Shown piece after piece: positions 34,933-42,769 of a DNA stretch of 64,000 nt; position 1 is the first letter of the stretch; each line of letters opens with the position of its first letter. The notes under the pieces were generated by a model. The model did not search any database. It saw only the letters and a program-made list of their open reading frames with translations, and was not told the origin of the DNA. Position numbers and translations under genes: made by a program. The stretch is from Microvirga terrestris. Its GTDB lineage: Bacteria; Pseudomonadota; Alphaproteobacteria; Rhizobiales; Beijerinckiaceae. The stretch is taken from assembly GCF_015694425.1 (NCBI RefSeq), contig NZ_JADQDN010000010.1, positions 41,017-105,016 of the forward strand. Direction: 5' to 3'.

Positions 34933-36522
34933 ATGCGCTCATCCATGATCAATCGCCGCCAGTTCCTCCAGACCGCAACCGCCACGGCCGCCCTGGCCGC
35001 TCAGGGCTTTTCCGCCCCCGCCCTGGCGCAGCAGGGCCTGAAGATGGGAGCTCCTTCCCCCTTCTCGTTCGAGGAGTTGAAGAAGCGGGCCCAGGACATG
35101 GCGCGCTCGCCCTACGTGGCGCCGCCCAGCCCCTCGCCGGAGGTGCTTTACCAGATTGACTACGATGCCCACGGCAAGATCCGGTTCAAGACCGATTTGG
35201 CGCTCTGGGCCAACGGCCCCAGCGAGTTCCCGGTCACCTTCTTCCATATGGGCCGATTCTTCCAGAAGCCGGTGCGCATGCATGTGATCGAGGGCGGTCA
35301 GGCCCGCGAGATCATCTACGACAGCGACTATTTCGACATGCCGGCGGACTCGCCCGGCCGTAAGTTACCCGACAATTCCGGCTTCGCCGGCTTCCGCTTC
35401 CAGGAGGCCCGCACGGGCAAGCTCGACTGGAGGAAGAACGATTGGGTGGCCTTCCTCGGCGCCTCCTATTTCCGGGCCATCGGCGAACTCTATCAGTACG
35501 GCCTCTCGGCCCGCGGCGTGGCGGTGGACGTGGCGGTGTTCGGGAAAAACGAGGAGTTCCCCGATTTCACCCATGTCTATTTCGAGACGCCGCAGCCGGG
35601 CGCGAACACGGTCACTGTCTATGCGCTCCTCGACGGCCCGAGCGTGGCCGGCGCCTACCGCTTTGTCATGCAGCGAGCCGCGGCCGTGATCATGGACATC
35701 GACAGCGCGGTCTACATGCGTCAGGACGTGAGCCGCTTAGGGCTAGCCCCCCTCACCTCGATGTACTGGTACTCGGAGAAGGCCAAGACCACCGCGGTCG
35801 ACTGGCGCCCGGAGATCCACGACTCGGATGGGCTTGCCCTGTGGACCGGCACCGGCGAGCGCATCTGGCGCCCCCTCAACAACCCGCCCCGCATCATCAC
35901 CTCGGCCTTTGCCGACGAGAACCCGAAAGGCTTCGGCCTGCTCCAGCGCGACCGGAACTTCGACCATTACCTCGACGGCGTCTATTACGATCGCCGCCCC
36001 TCCCTCTGGATCGAGCCACAGGGCACCTGGGGCCGGGGCTCCATCCAGCTCGTCGAGATCCCGACCGACGACGAGATCCACGACAACATCGTGGCCATGT
36101 GGGTGCCGGCGGAGCCAGTTCGGGCCGGTCAGGCCCTCGAGCTGCGCTATCGCATGCACTGGTCGGCGGAGGAGCCCTACCCGACGCCGCTCGCCCGGGT
36201 GATCGCCACCCGCTTCGGCAATGGTGGGCAGGCCGGCACCAACCGTCCCAAGGGCGTGCGCAAATTCATGGTGGAGTTCATCGGCCAGCCCCTGACCCGG
36301 CTGCCAAGCGGCGTGATCCCCAGGCCCGTGCTCTCCGCCTCCCGCGGCGAGTTCACGAACATCCTGACCGAGGCGGTGCCCAACAACGTGCCGGGCCATT
36401 GGCGCACCCAGTTCGACCTGACCGTGACGGGAATGGAGCCTGTGGAGATGCGCTGCTACCTGCGCAACGAGAACGAGGTCCTGAGCGAAACCTGGCTCTA
36501 CCAGTACCACCCGGCATTCTGA
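34933..36522 (+). CDS. opgD: glucan biosynthesis protein, OpgD/OpgG family (first copy)
   Basis: This 529-residue periplasmic protein of the MdoG family shapes osmoregulated periplasmic glucans. The N-terminus INRRQFLQTATATAALAAQG is a twin-arginine signal, a feature of OpgD. Family blocks include FSFEELKKRAQDMA, NSGFAGFRF, FLGASYFRAIGELYQYGLSARG, GPSVAGAYRF, LAPLTSMYWY, DSDGLALWTGTGERIWRPL and DENPKGFGLLQRDRNFDHY. The protein looks complete. No opgH glucosyltransferase is present nearby. A second member of the family lies at 48543-50108. The symbol is assigned from the Tat leader and is tentative between opgD and opgG. The ATG at 34945 is an alternative start. Confidence 0.92.
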   Translation: MRSSMINRRQFLQTATATAALAAQGFSAPALAQQGLKMGAPSPFSFEELKKRAQDMARSPYVAPPSPSPEVLYQIDYDAHGKIRFKTDLALWANGPSEFPVTFFHMGRFFQKPVRMHVIEGGQAREIIYDSDYFDMPADSPGRKLPDNSGFAGFRFQEARTGKLDWRKNDWVAFLGASYFRAIGELYQYGLSARGVAVDVAVFGKNEEFPDFTHVYFETPQPGANTVTVYALLDGPSVAGAYRFVMQRAAAVIMDIDSAVYMRQDVSRLGLAPLTSMYWYSEKAKTTAVDWRPEIHDSDGLALWTGTGERIWRPLNNPPRIITSAFADENPKGFGLLQRDRNFDHYLDGVYYDRRPSLWIEPQGTWGRGSIQLVEIPTDDEIHDNIVAMWVPAEPVRAGQALELRYRMHWSAEEPYPTPLARVIATRFGNGGQAGTNRPKGVRKFMVEFIGQPLTRLPSGVIPRPVLSASRGEFTNILTEAVPNNVPGHWRTQFDLTVTGMEPVEMRCYLRNENEVLSETWLYQYHPAF

Positions 36523-36528
36523 CATTAA

Positions 36529-36578
36529 CCCTTCAAAACCATGTTGTTGAAGGGGGCGTACAGAATACTATACGCCCC
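36529..36578. promoter_or_regulatory. two overlapping inverted repeats between opgD and the zinc cassette
   Basis: CCCTTCAA (36529-36536) pairs with TTGAAGGG (36547-36554), just after the opgD stop. GGGGCGTA (36553-36560) pairs with TACGCCCC (36571-36578), with further AG/CT pairing inside. The first may end opgD transcription although no T-run follows. The second lies 37 bp before the first zinc-cassette gene and could be an operator or leader hairpin. It does not resemble the A+T-rich alphaproteobacterial Zur box. Confidence 0.5.
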
Positions 36579-36614
36579 TGGAAATCGGATGCGGATGGGT
36601 TTATGTAGGTGGCC

Positions 36615-36782
36615 ATGTCACATGGTCATCACCATCACGCCCACATGCATGCCCACGAGCATCGGGCGGTTGCCGCCGCCCCGACCTTCTCGCTCCTGCG
36701 CCTCTCGGTCGGACAGCGTCTGGCCGGAACCGCCGTGATCCTGGCGGGCTTGTGGCTGATGATTCTCAGCGTGATGGGGTAA
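36615..36782 (+). CDS. 55-residue His-rich single-helix protein at the head of the znu cassette
   Basis: The start ATG follows TAGGTGG. The peptide opens MSHGHHHHAHMHAHEH, nine His in the first 16 residues, then has a short linker and one hydrophobic helix (about residues 36-54, AGTAVILAGLWLMILSVMG). Its stop is three bases before the znuC ATG, which strongly suggests translational coupling and membership in the zinc uptake operon. The layout suggests a membrane-anchored metal-binding tail that could gather zinc near the permease; this is inference. It differs from CbtB-like proteins in having the His cluster at the N-terminus. I know no named family for it. Confidence 0.8.
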   Translation: MSHGHHHHAHMHAHEHRAVAAAPTFSLLRLSVGQRLAGTAVILAGLWLMILSVMG

Positions 36783-36785
36783 CGC

Positions 36786-37535
36786 ATGTCCTCAACGTCC
36801 ACCGCCATCCGGTTTGATGAAGTGACCCTGGGCTATGGCCGCAGGCCCGCCGTGCATCACCTCGACGGCGATATTCCGGCCGGCAGCCTCATGGCCGTGG
36901 TCGGGCCTAACGGAGCCGGCAAGTCCACCCTGCTCAAGGGCATCGTCGGAACGCTCAAACCCCTTGATGGCCAAATCCGCCTCAAAGGCTCCGCCTCGGG
37001 CATCGCCTACCTGCCGCAGGCGGCTGAGATCGACCGCTCCTTCCCGCTCTCGGTCTACGATCTCGTGGCCATGGGCCTCTGGACTCAGTCGGGCCTCTTC
37101 GGCGGCATCGCGCGCCGCGACCGCACCAGGATCGAAGAGGCACTGGCGGCGGTGGGCCTCATCGGCTTCGAGCGCCGTCCCATCTCCACCCTGTCGGGCG
37201 GCCAGATGCAGCGTGCCCTCTTCGCACGCCTCCTGCTCCAGGATGCTCCGGTTATCCTGCTGGACGAGCCTTTCACGGCCATCGACGCCAAGACCACCGC
37301 CGATCTGCTCGACCTCGTGCGCCGCTGGCATGACGAGGCCCGCACGGTGGTGGCCGTGCTGCACGATCTCGACATGGTACGGCGCATCTTTCCGCAGACC
37401 CTGCTCATCGCCCGCGAGCCGGTGGCCTGGGGCGAGACCGGCGAGGTCCTGAGCCCGGAGAACCTGCTGAAAGCCCGGCGCATGGTCGAGGCCTACGATC
37501 CGCACGCCGACGTGTGCCACCGCAGCGCCGCCTAA
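36786..37535 (+). CDS. znuC: zinc/manganese-type ABC transporter ATP-binding protein
   Basis: This 249-residue ABC ATPase has Walker A GPNGAGKSTLLKGI, Q-loop AYLPQAAEIDRSFPLSVYDL, signature STLSGGQMQRALFARLL, Walker B VILLDEPFTAID and switch His in AVLHDLDMV. The Q-loop surroundings and length are those of the metal-chelate ZnuC/MntB cluster. It energises uptake through the permease encoded next. The gene starts three bases after the His-rich microprotein and runs into znuB. The C-terminus ends DPHADVCHRSAA, with His and Cys that could touch metal. The symbol relies on the binding-protein features of the cassette (His-rich loop) and is a family-level call. Confidence 0.92.
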   Translation: MSSTSTAIRFDEVTLGYGRRPAVHHLDGDIPAGSLMAVVGPNGAGKSTLLKGIVGTLKPLDGQIRLKGSASGIAYLPQAAEIDRSFPLSVYDLVAMGLWTQSGLFGGIARRDRTRIEEALAAVGLIGFERRPISTLSGGQMQRALFARLLLQDAPVILLDEPFTAIDAKTTADLLDLVRRWHDEARTVVAVLHDLDMVRRIFPQTLLIAREPVAWGETGEVLSPENLLKARRMVEAYDPHADVCHRSAA

Positions 37536-37549
37536 GGCCGTCCGTTCCC

Positions 37550-38416
37550 ATGCTCGACCTGTTCTACACGCCCTTTGCCGAATTCGAATTCATGCAGCGC
37601 GCCCTCGTGGGCGTGATCGCCATTGCATTGGGCGGTGGTCCGGTCGGCGTGTTCCTGATGCTGCGGCGCATGAGCCTCACGGGCGACGCCATGGCTCACG
37701 CAATCCTGCCAGGCGCTGCCGTCGGCTATCTTCTGGCCGGCCTTTCCCTGCCGGCCATGACGATCGGCGGCCTGTTCGCGGGCGTGATCGTGGCGGTGGC
37801 GGCGGGCCTCGTCTCGCGCTTCACAGCCCTGAAGGAAGACGCGTCGCTCGCTGCCTTCTACCTCCTGTCCCTGGCGCTCGGCGTCACTATCGTGTCCCTG
37901 CGCGGCTCGAATGTGGACCTGCTCCACGTTCTCTTCGGCACGGTCCTGGCGCTTGATGACAGCACGCTCCTGCTGCTCGCCTCCATCTCGACCATGACTG
38001 TGCTGGCACTGGCGGTGCTCTATCGCCCGCTTGTGCTCGAATGCGTGGACCCGATCTTCCTGCGCTCGGTCAGCCGGGCTGGAACGCCGACGCACCTGAT
38101 CTTTCTCGGCCTCGTGGTCATGAACCTCGTCGGCGGCTTCCATGCCCTCGGGACCCTGCTGGCGGTGGGCATGATGATGCTGCCGGCGGCCGCCTCCCGC
38201 TTCTGGAGCAGCGACATAACCATGATGATGATCGTCTCCATCGCGGTCGGCATCGTGTCAGGGTTCAGCGGCCTGCTGCTCTCCTTCCATGCGGAACTGC
38301 CTGCAGGCCCGGCGATCATCCTCTCGGCCGGTGCCATCTATGTGATGTCCCTCCTGCTCGGCCGCGAGGGCGGCCTGCTGTGGCTGGCTTGGCCCGGCCG
38401 TCATCTGGAAGCCTGA
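37550..38416 (+). CDS. znuB: zinc/manganese-type ABC transporter permease
   Basis: A protein of about 288 residues of the ABC-3 permease family with eight or nine hydrophobic helices. It opens MLDLFYTPFAEFEFMQRALV and shows GVFLMLRRMSLTGDAMAHAILPG, the conserved coupling segment with His, plus SLRGSNVDLLHVLFG and the C-terminal LLAVGMMMLPAAASRFWS block. These are typical ZnuB/MntC features. The ATG at 37550, 15 bp after the znuC stop, is preferred; the frame itself stays open back into znuC. It forms the inner-membrane channel of the importer with ZnuC and ZnuA. Confidence 0.92.
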   Translation: MLDLFYTPFAEFEFMQRALVGVIAIALGGGPVGVFLMLRRMSLTGDAMAHAILPGAAVGYLLAGLSLPAMTIGGLFAGVIVAVAAGLVSRFTALKEDASLAAFYLLSLALGVTIVSLRGSNVDLLHVLFGTVLALDDSTLLLLASISTMTVLALAVLYRPLVLECVDPIFLRSVSRAGTPTHLIFLGLVVMNLVGGFHALGTLLAVGMMMLPAAASRFWSSDITMMMIVSIAVGIVSGFSGLLLSFHAELPAGPAIILSAGAIYVMSLLLGREGGLLWLAWPGRHLEA

Positions 38417-38435
38417 CCCCCAAAAGGATCGACCC

Positions 38436-39365
38436 ATGCTGACAAGAAGATCTGCCATATCCCTGCTGGCAGGATGCCTCACCCTTGCCGGATCCGCGTT
38501 GCCGGCGGCCGCTCAGACGGCCGAGAAGCTGAAGGTCGTGGCCACCTTCTCGATTCTCGGCGACATGGTGCGCAATGTCGGGGGTGAGCGGATTGAAGTG
38601 GCCACTCTCGTCGGGCCCAACGGTGATGCGCACGTGTACTCGCCGACACCGGCGGACGGGCGGCGCCTGACGGAGGCGAAGGTCGTTTTTGCCAATGGTC
38701 TCAAGTTTGAGGGCTGGATCGACCGTCTCGTCAAATCCTCCGGGACAAAGGCCGTCAGGATCGAGGCCGCCAAGGGCGTAAAGCCGTTGAAGGGCGAGGA
38801 AGACGGCCACGGGCATGACCAACACCACGATCACGGCACCTCCGATCCTCACGCTTGGCAGAGCATCGGCAATGCCAAGACCTATGTGGCCAACATCCGC
38901 GATGCGCTGATCGCAGCTGATGCAGCGGGCAAGGAAACTTACGAGGCCAATGCTAGCGCCTATCTCAAGCAGCTGGACGCGTTAGAGACGGAGGTGAAAA
39001 GCCTGGTGGCCAGCATTCCCGCCGAGCGCCGCCGGATCATCACCTCGCACGATGCCTTCCGCTACTTCGAGGCGGCCTACGGCATCGACTTCGTGGCGCC
39101 CCAGGGGGTCTCCACCGAGTCGGAAGCCTCCGCCAAGGACGTGGCCCGGATCATCCAGCAGATCAAACGCGAGAAGATTGCCGCGATCTTCGTGGAGAAC
39201 GTCTCCGACGCTCGCCTGATGGAGCGGATCGCCAAGGAAACCGGCGCCAAGATCGGCGACAGGGTCTATTCCGACGCCCTGTCCGAGGCTGGCGGCCCCG
39301 CCGGCACTTACATTGACATGATGCGACACAATATAAGGGCTTTCAGCGCGGCTTTGTCGAGCTGA
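38436..39365 (+). CDS. znuA: zinc ABC transporter substrate-binding protein
   Basis: This 309-residue cluster A-I (cluster 9) metal-binding protein has a signal peptide ending PAAAQTA. Metal ligands typical of ZnuA are His66 (GDAHVYSP), His139 (SDPHAWQS), His205 (TSHDAFRYF) and a C-terminal Asp in YSDALSEAGG. Between the first two lies a His/Asp-rich loop (residues 121-134, EEDGHGHDQHHDHG), the mark of zinc rather than manganese binders. It captures Zn2+ in the periplasm and hands it to ZnuBC. AAGGA precedes the ATG. It follows znuB by 19 bp and ends before a palindromic repeat. Confidence 0.94.
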   Translation: MLTRRSAISLLAGCLTLAGSALPAAAQTAEKLKVVATFSILGDMVRNVGGERIEVATLVGPNGDAHVYSPTPADGRRLTEAKVVFANGLKFEGWIDRLVKSSGTKAVRIEAAKGVKPLKGEEDGHGHDQHHDHGTSDPHAWQSIGNAKTYVANIRDALIAADAAGKETYEANASAYLKQLDALETEVKSLVASIPAERRRIITSHDAFRYFEAAYGIDFVAPQGVSTESEASAKDVARIIQQIKREKIAAIFVENVSDARLMERIAKETGAKIGDRVYSDALSEAGGPAGTYIDMMRHNIRAFSAALSS

Positions 39366-39372
39366 AGACTAC

Positions 39373-39500
39373 TCTTCCCTTGAGGGGAAGGGTTGGAGCG
39401 CATAAGCGCTCTGGGGTGGGGTGGCAGCGCGACCTCACCCAGTTTGGTGTTTCCACCCCACCTCGGCCTGTTCGGCCGATCCTCCCCCTCAAGGGGAGGA
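39373..39500. repeat. large palindromic repeat between znuA and the GTPase gene
   Basis: The outer arms TCTTCCCTTGAGGGGAAGG and CCTCCCCCTCAAGGGGAGGA are near-complementary, and each is also a small hairpin of its own. Inside, GGGGTGG pairs with CCACCCC. This is the style of dispersed intergenic fold-back elements in Hyphomicrobiales. It may stabilise or end the upstream zinc-transporter mRNA. Confidence 0.75.
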
Positions 39501-39522
39501 TGAACGTTGCGGACCACATCCG

Positions 39523-40485
39523 ATGACCGACAAGATCCCCGTCACCGTCCTCACAGGCTATCTCGGCGCCGGCAAGACCACTCTTCTCAACCGCATCCTC
39601 ACCGAGCAGCACGGCAAGAAATACGCCGTGATCGTCAACGAGTTCGGCGAGATCGGCATCGACAACGAGCTCGTCGTCGGCGCCGACGAGGAAGTGTTCG
39701 AGATGAACAATGGCTGCATCTGCTGCACCGTGCGCGGCGACCTGATCCGCATCCTCGACGGCCTTATCAAGCGCAAGGGCAAGTTCGACGCCATCATCGT
39801 CGAGACCACGGGCCTCGCCGATCCGGCGCCTGTCGCCCAGACATTCTTCATGGACCAGGACGTGTCCGACACCGCCCGCCTCGACGCGGTGGTGACGGTC
39901 GCCGATGCCAAGTGGCTGTCGGATCGCCTGAAGGACGCGCCCGAGGCCAAGAACCAGATCGCATTTGCGGACGTGATCGTCCTCAACAAGATCGATCTCG
40001 TGTCCGAGCCGGAGCTTGCCGAGGTCGAGGCGCGCATCCGCGCCATCAACCCCTATGCCAAGGTCCACCGGACCCAGAACTGCGCCATCCCGATCTCGGA
40101 AGTGCTCGACCGCAAGGCCTTCGATCTCGACCGCATTATCGAGATCGAACCGGACTTCCTGGAGGAAGGCCATCACCATCATCACGACGAGGAGATGCAG
40201 TCCGTCGCCGTGCACCACGATGGCGAGGTCGATCCGGAAAAGTTCATGCCTTGGATCTCGAACCTGACTCAGGTCGAGGGGCCGAACATTCTACGCTGCA
40301 AGGGCATTGTCGCCTTCCCTGACGAGCCGAAGCGCTTCGTGTTCCAGGGCGTCCATATGATCCTCGACGGCGACGTGCAGGGCGAATGGAAGCCGGGCGA
40401 GAAGCACACCTCCAAGGTCGTGTTCATCGGCCGTGACCTGAACGAGAAGGCGATCCGCGAAGGCTTCCTCGCCTGCGCGGCCTAA
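39523..40485 (+). CDS. COG0523 (CobW/ZNG1-like) metal-chaperone GTPase
   Basis: This 320-residue G3E GTPase has Walker A LTGYLGAGKTTLLNRIL (GAGKTT at 15-20), the metal motif NNGCICCTVRGDL (CxCC at 65-68), ETTGLADP, the VLNKIDLV guanine motif and a His-rich stretch EEGHHHHHDEEM near residue 210. The CobW C-terminal domain closes with RFVFQGVHMILDG. COG0523 proteins next to znu genes act as zinc metallochaperones that deliver zinc to client enzymes in deficiency. The position right after znuA supports that reading over a cobalamin role. The frame opens at 39421 inside the palindromic repeat, so the ATG at 39523, where the family begins, is the start. Confidence 0.92.
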   Translation: MTDKIPVTVLTGYLGAGKTTLLNRILTEQHGKKYAVIVNEFGEIGIDNELVVGADEEVFEMNNGCICCTVRGDLIRILDGLIKRKGKFDAIIVETTGLADPAPVAQTFFMDQDVSDTARLDAVVTVADAKWLSDRLKDAPEAKNQIAFADVIVLNKIDLVSEPELAEVEARIRAINPYAKVHRTQNCAIPISEVLDRKAFDLDRIIEIEPDFLEEGHHHHHDEEMQSVAVHHDGEVDPEKFMPWISNLTQVEGPNILRCKGIVAFPDEPKRFVFQGVHMILDGDVQGEWKPGEKHTSKVVFIGRDLNEKAIREGFLACAA

Positions 40486-40518
40486 GAGAAACGGGAAGGT
40501 TCGAATCAGGCTTGCGGC

Positions 40519-40761
40519 TCAACTGGCGGCCGCACTCGCTTTCGCCAGGCAGTCCCTGACATAGGTTTTGCGGGCAGCCATCATCTGCTCGCGAACCTCA
40601 GGAAGTGTCCTGACGCCGGTCCTGTAGGTCAGACGAGCGTCCCTCTCGCAGGCGGCCTTCAGAACGTCCCTCGCAGATGTGTCGTCGTGCTGCTCCTGGG
40701 CGGCAAGGCCCATGGGCATGGCGATCGCGATAGTGAGGGTGATCAGAGGGAGGATTCGCAT
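40519..40761 (-). CDS. small exported protein of unknown function
   Basis: The 80-residue product begins MRILPLITLTIAIAMPMGLA, a clear signal peptide cleaved near AAQE. The mature part is about 60 residues and charged, with two Cys (AACERDARL and VRDCLAKAS) that could form a disulfide. An upstream ATG at 40773 would add four residues. It is convergent with the GTPase gene and lies between it and the WD40 gene, so it interrupts the otherwise same-strand zinc locus. No family is recognised. A protein of this kind with paired cysteines is plausible in the periplasm. Confidence 0.65.
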   Translation of the reverse strand: MRILPLITLTIAIAMPMGLAAQEQHDDTSARDVLKAACERDARLTYRTGVRTLPEVREQMMAARKTYVRDCLAKASAAAS

Positions 40762-40932
40762 GATGTCGTTCATGATTCGAGAACGCGCATCATGGGTCTG
40801 GCGTCCCGCCGGGTCTAAGGCGCAAAGGTCTTAGTCCGTACGGACATTCGCCTGGCCTGATCCCAGCGCCATGCGATCTTGCTCCTATTCTGCCGATTTG
40901 TGCTATGGGCAGCCATCTGAAGGAATTGCTCA

Positions 40933-41940
40933 ATGACCGCAGGAACCGCTCCATCCCTGACCCAAAGCGTGATGCCCGTGAATGCGGGCGCCCATGTGAC
41001 GGCCATCGGCTGGCTGAAAGGCACGGTGGCTCTCGGCGTGGGCGATGGCGGCGTGGTGCTGGCGAAAGACGGCGAGATCCATCGTGTCGAGGCACATCCG
41101 GATGCTGGAGTGTTGACTGGGGCCTGTGATGGCGAGCGCTTCGTGACCGGCGGCGACGACGGCCGCGTCGCGGTCACAGGCGCTGACGGCTCCACCAAGA
41201 CCCTGGCCGAGTCGAAGGGCGCCTGGATCGATGCGCTTGCCGTCAACGCGGGTGGCGCCTTCGCCTATGCGGCGGGCAAGAAGGTCATGGCCCGCGATGA
41301 CAAGGGGCGCGAGAAGATCCTCGAGGTTCCCTCCACGGCCCGCGGCCTTGCATTTGCGCCCAAGGGTTACCGGCTGGCGATCTCCCACTATAACGGCGCG
41401 ACGCTATGGTTCCCCAATGTAGAGGCGAAGCCCGAGGCCCTGGAATGGAAGGGCTCTCATATTGATGTCATCTGGTCGCCGGATGCTCGCTTCGTGGTGA
41501 CCTCCATGCAGGAGAACGCGCTTCACGGCTGGCGGCTCATCCCCGACAAGGGGCACATGCGCATGAGCGGCTATCCGTCGAAGACACGCTCCTTCTCCTG
41601 GTCCGGCGACGGCAAGTGGCTTGCCACCTCCGGGGCGGAAGCCGCCATCATTTGGCCCTTCGAGTCCAAGGAAGGCCCCATGGGCAAGGCGCCTCGGGAA
41701 TGCGGCGTGCGTCCCGCCAAGGTCAGCCGGGTGGCCTTCCATCCCAACACCTATGTGCTGGCCGTGGGCTACGAGGACGGTTGCATCCTGCTCATTCGCC
41801 TCAACGATGCCTCGGAGCTTCTCGTGCGCCCCGCCGTCAAGGAGAGCGGCATCACGGCCATGGCCTGGGACAAGGCCGGCAAACGCCTCGCCTTCGGCTG
41901 CGAGGACGGGCAAGCCGGTATCCTGTCCCTGCCCACATGA
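40933..41940 (+). CDS. WD40-repeat protein
   Basis: This 335-residue protein is built of about seven beta-propeller repeats. Recognisable repeat cores are VTAIGWLKGTVALGVGDGGV, FVTGGDDGRVAVTGADG, RGLAFAPKGYRLAISHYNGA, IDVIWSPDARFVVTSMQENA, TRSFSWSGDGKWLATSGAEA, VSRVAFHPNTYVLAVGYEDG and ITAMAWDKAGKRLAFGCEDG. No signal peptide or enzyme domain is present, so it is a cytosolic scaffold-like protein. AAGGA precedes the ATG. It lies in the zinc region after the COG0523 GTPase, and its stop overlaps the next small gene by four bases. The function is unknown; a role with the metallochaperone is conjecture from position. Confidence 0.85.
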   Translation: MTAGTAPSLTQSVMPVNAGAHVTAIGWLKGTVALGVGDGGVVLAKDGEIHRVEAHPDAGVLTGACDGERFVTGGDDGRVAVTGADGSTKTLAESKGAWIDALAVNAGGAFAYAAGKKVMARDDKGREKILEVPSTARGLAFAPKGYRLAISHYNGATLWFPNVEAKPEALEWKGSHIDVIWSPDARFVVTSMQENALHGWRLIPDKGHMRMSGYPSKTRSFSWSGDGKWLATSGAEAAIIWPFESKEGPMGKAPRECGVRPAKVSRVAFHPNTYVLAVGYEDGCILLIRLNDASELLVRPAVKESGITAMAWDKAGKRLAFGCEDGQAGILSLPT

Positions 41941-42227
41941 GGTCGCCGGTGGCTCTCTTCGGCGCCTTCATGCGGGGGACTTTCGGTCTGCCCAAGCCCG
42001 ACAGGCAGGCGGTCGACCGGGTGAAGGAACTCGCCCGCTCGGCTCTTCAAGCTTCCCAGGACACGGCTTTCGCCGTCAACGAGATCGCCTGCAACGACCC
42101 CGGGTGCCCTGGGATCGAGACGGTCATCCTGGTCATGGAGCCAGGCCAGAAAACCAGGGCTTTGAAGGTCGCCAAGCCTCTCGACGAGGTAGTGGAACAA
42201 GATATCCTGGCCGCTCTTGAGGTTTGA
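41937..42227 (+). CDS. small conserved protein with CPGIETVI motif, coupled to the WD40 gene
   Basis: The ATG overlaps the WD40 stop (ATGA at 41937-41940), giving a 96-residue product. It opens with a short hydrophobic stretch (SPVALFGAFMRGTFGLP). The core ACNDPGCPGIETVILVMEPG has two Cys, an Asp and a Glu and looks like a small compact fold. Then KTRALKVAKPLDEVVEQDIL ends it. Similar small proteins are common in rhizobia and are sometimes loosely annotated as nitrate reductase; nothing here supports that. I do not recognise a proven function. The CysxxxxCys arrangement could bind metal, which would suit the zinc neighbourhood. Confidence 0.75.
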   Translation: MRSPVALFGAFMRGTFGLPKPDRQAVDRVKELARSALQASQDTAFAVNEIACNDPGCPGIETVILVMEPGQKTRALKVAKPLDEVVEQDILAALEV

Positions 42228-42238
42228 GGAGGCAAGGC

Positions 42239-42763
42239 TTGTCCCGGATCGTTCGCATCATCGCTTTCGGGCTGGGCCTGCTTGGAGGCGCCACCGCCTC
42301 GCAGGGGCCGGAATTCGCACAGCAATACCGTCAGCGTCTCGGTGGAGCGGTCGACGAGCTGCGGCAGGTGATCGCCCGCTTCGATACGGATGCGCAAGTC
42401 AGCGGCGAGACGCGGGAGAGCGCCATCGCGCGCCTGCACTCCAACACGGACGCTTTCGTCAGCCGCCAGGGTGCGGCCATGGAGGCCAATGTGGAGCGCC
42501 TGGGCCGCCTTGAGACGCACCGGACAGCCATGATGGAGGCCGGTTCCTTTTCCCGCATCGCCCTGCTGGTCCGCGACGGCGACACGGACATTCTGGAAGC
42601 CGTATCCCGTGACTTCGAGCCGGCCCTACCGGTCACCGAAGAGGGTGTCGTCTCGGCAGCCGCAGGCTTCATTGCCGTCTGGGGCAGCCTGCTCCTACTC
42701 TCAGGCTTCCTACGCAGCCTCTTCCGGCGCCCGCGCCGCTCGGCTAAAGCGGTTCAGGCCTGA
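42239..42763 (+). CDS. DUF2937 family membrane protein
   Basis: The DUF2937 protein of 174 residues has an N-terminal hydrophobic helix (IVRIIAFGLGLLGGATASQG). The family's extracytoplasmic helical region follows, starting PEFAQQYRQRLGGAVDELRQ. A C-terminal helix (AGFIAVWGSLLLLSGFLRSL) and a basic tail end it. The start is best placed at TTG 42239: GAGGAGG (42226-42232) lies six bases before it, whereas a TTG at 42224 would put the start upstream of that ribosome site. The gene is packed against the preceding one and is the last of the plus-strand array that starts at the zinc cassette. Function unknown. Confidence 0.8.
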   Translation: MSRIVRIIAFGLGLLGGATASQGPEFAQQYRQRLGGAVDELRQVIARFDTDAQVSGETRESAIARLHSNTDAFVSRQGAAMEANVERLGRLETHRTAMMEAGSFSRIALLVRDGDTDILEAVSRDFEPALPVTEEGVVSAAAGFIAVWGSLLLLSGFLRSLFRRPRRSAKAVQA

Positions 42764-42769
42764 AGTCCC

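Noticed and set aside
36523..36614. Zur operator before the zinc cassette
   Set aside because: I looked for an A+T-rich palindrome of the GTTATA...TATAAC type and found none; only the G+C-rich repeat is present.
39421..39522. GTG start of the COG0523 GTPase at 39421
   Set aside because: It would place the first 34 residues inside a palindromic repeat. The family N-terminus begins at the ATG at 39523.
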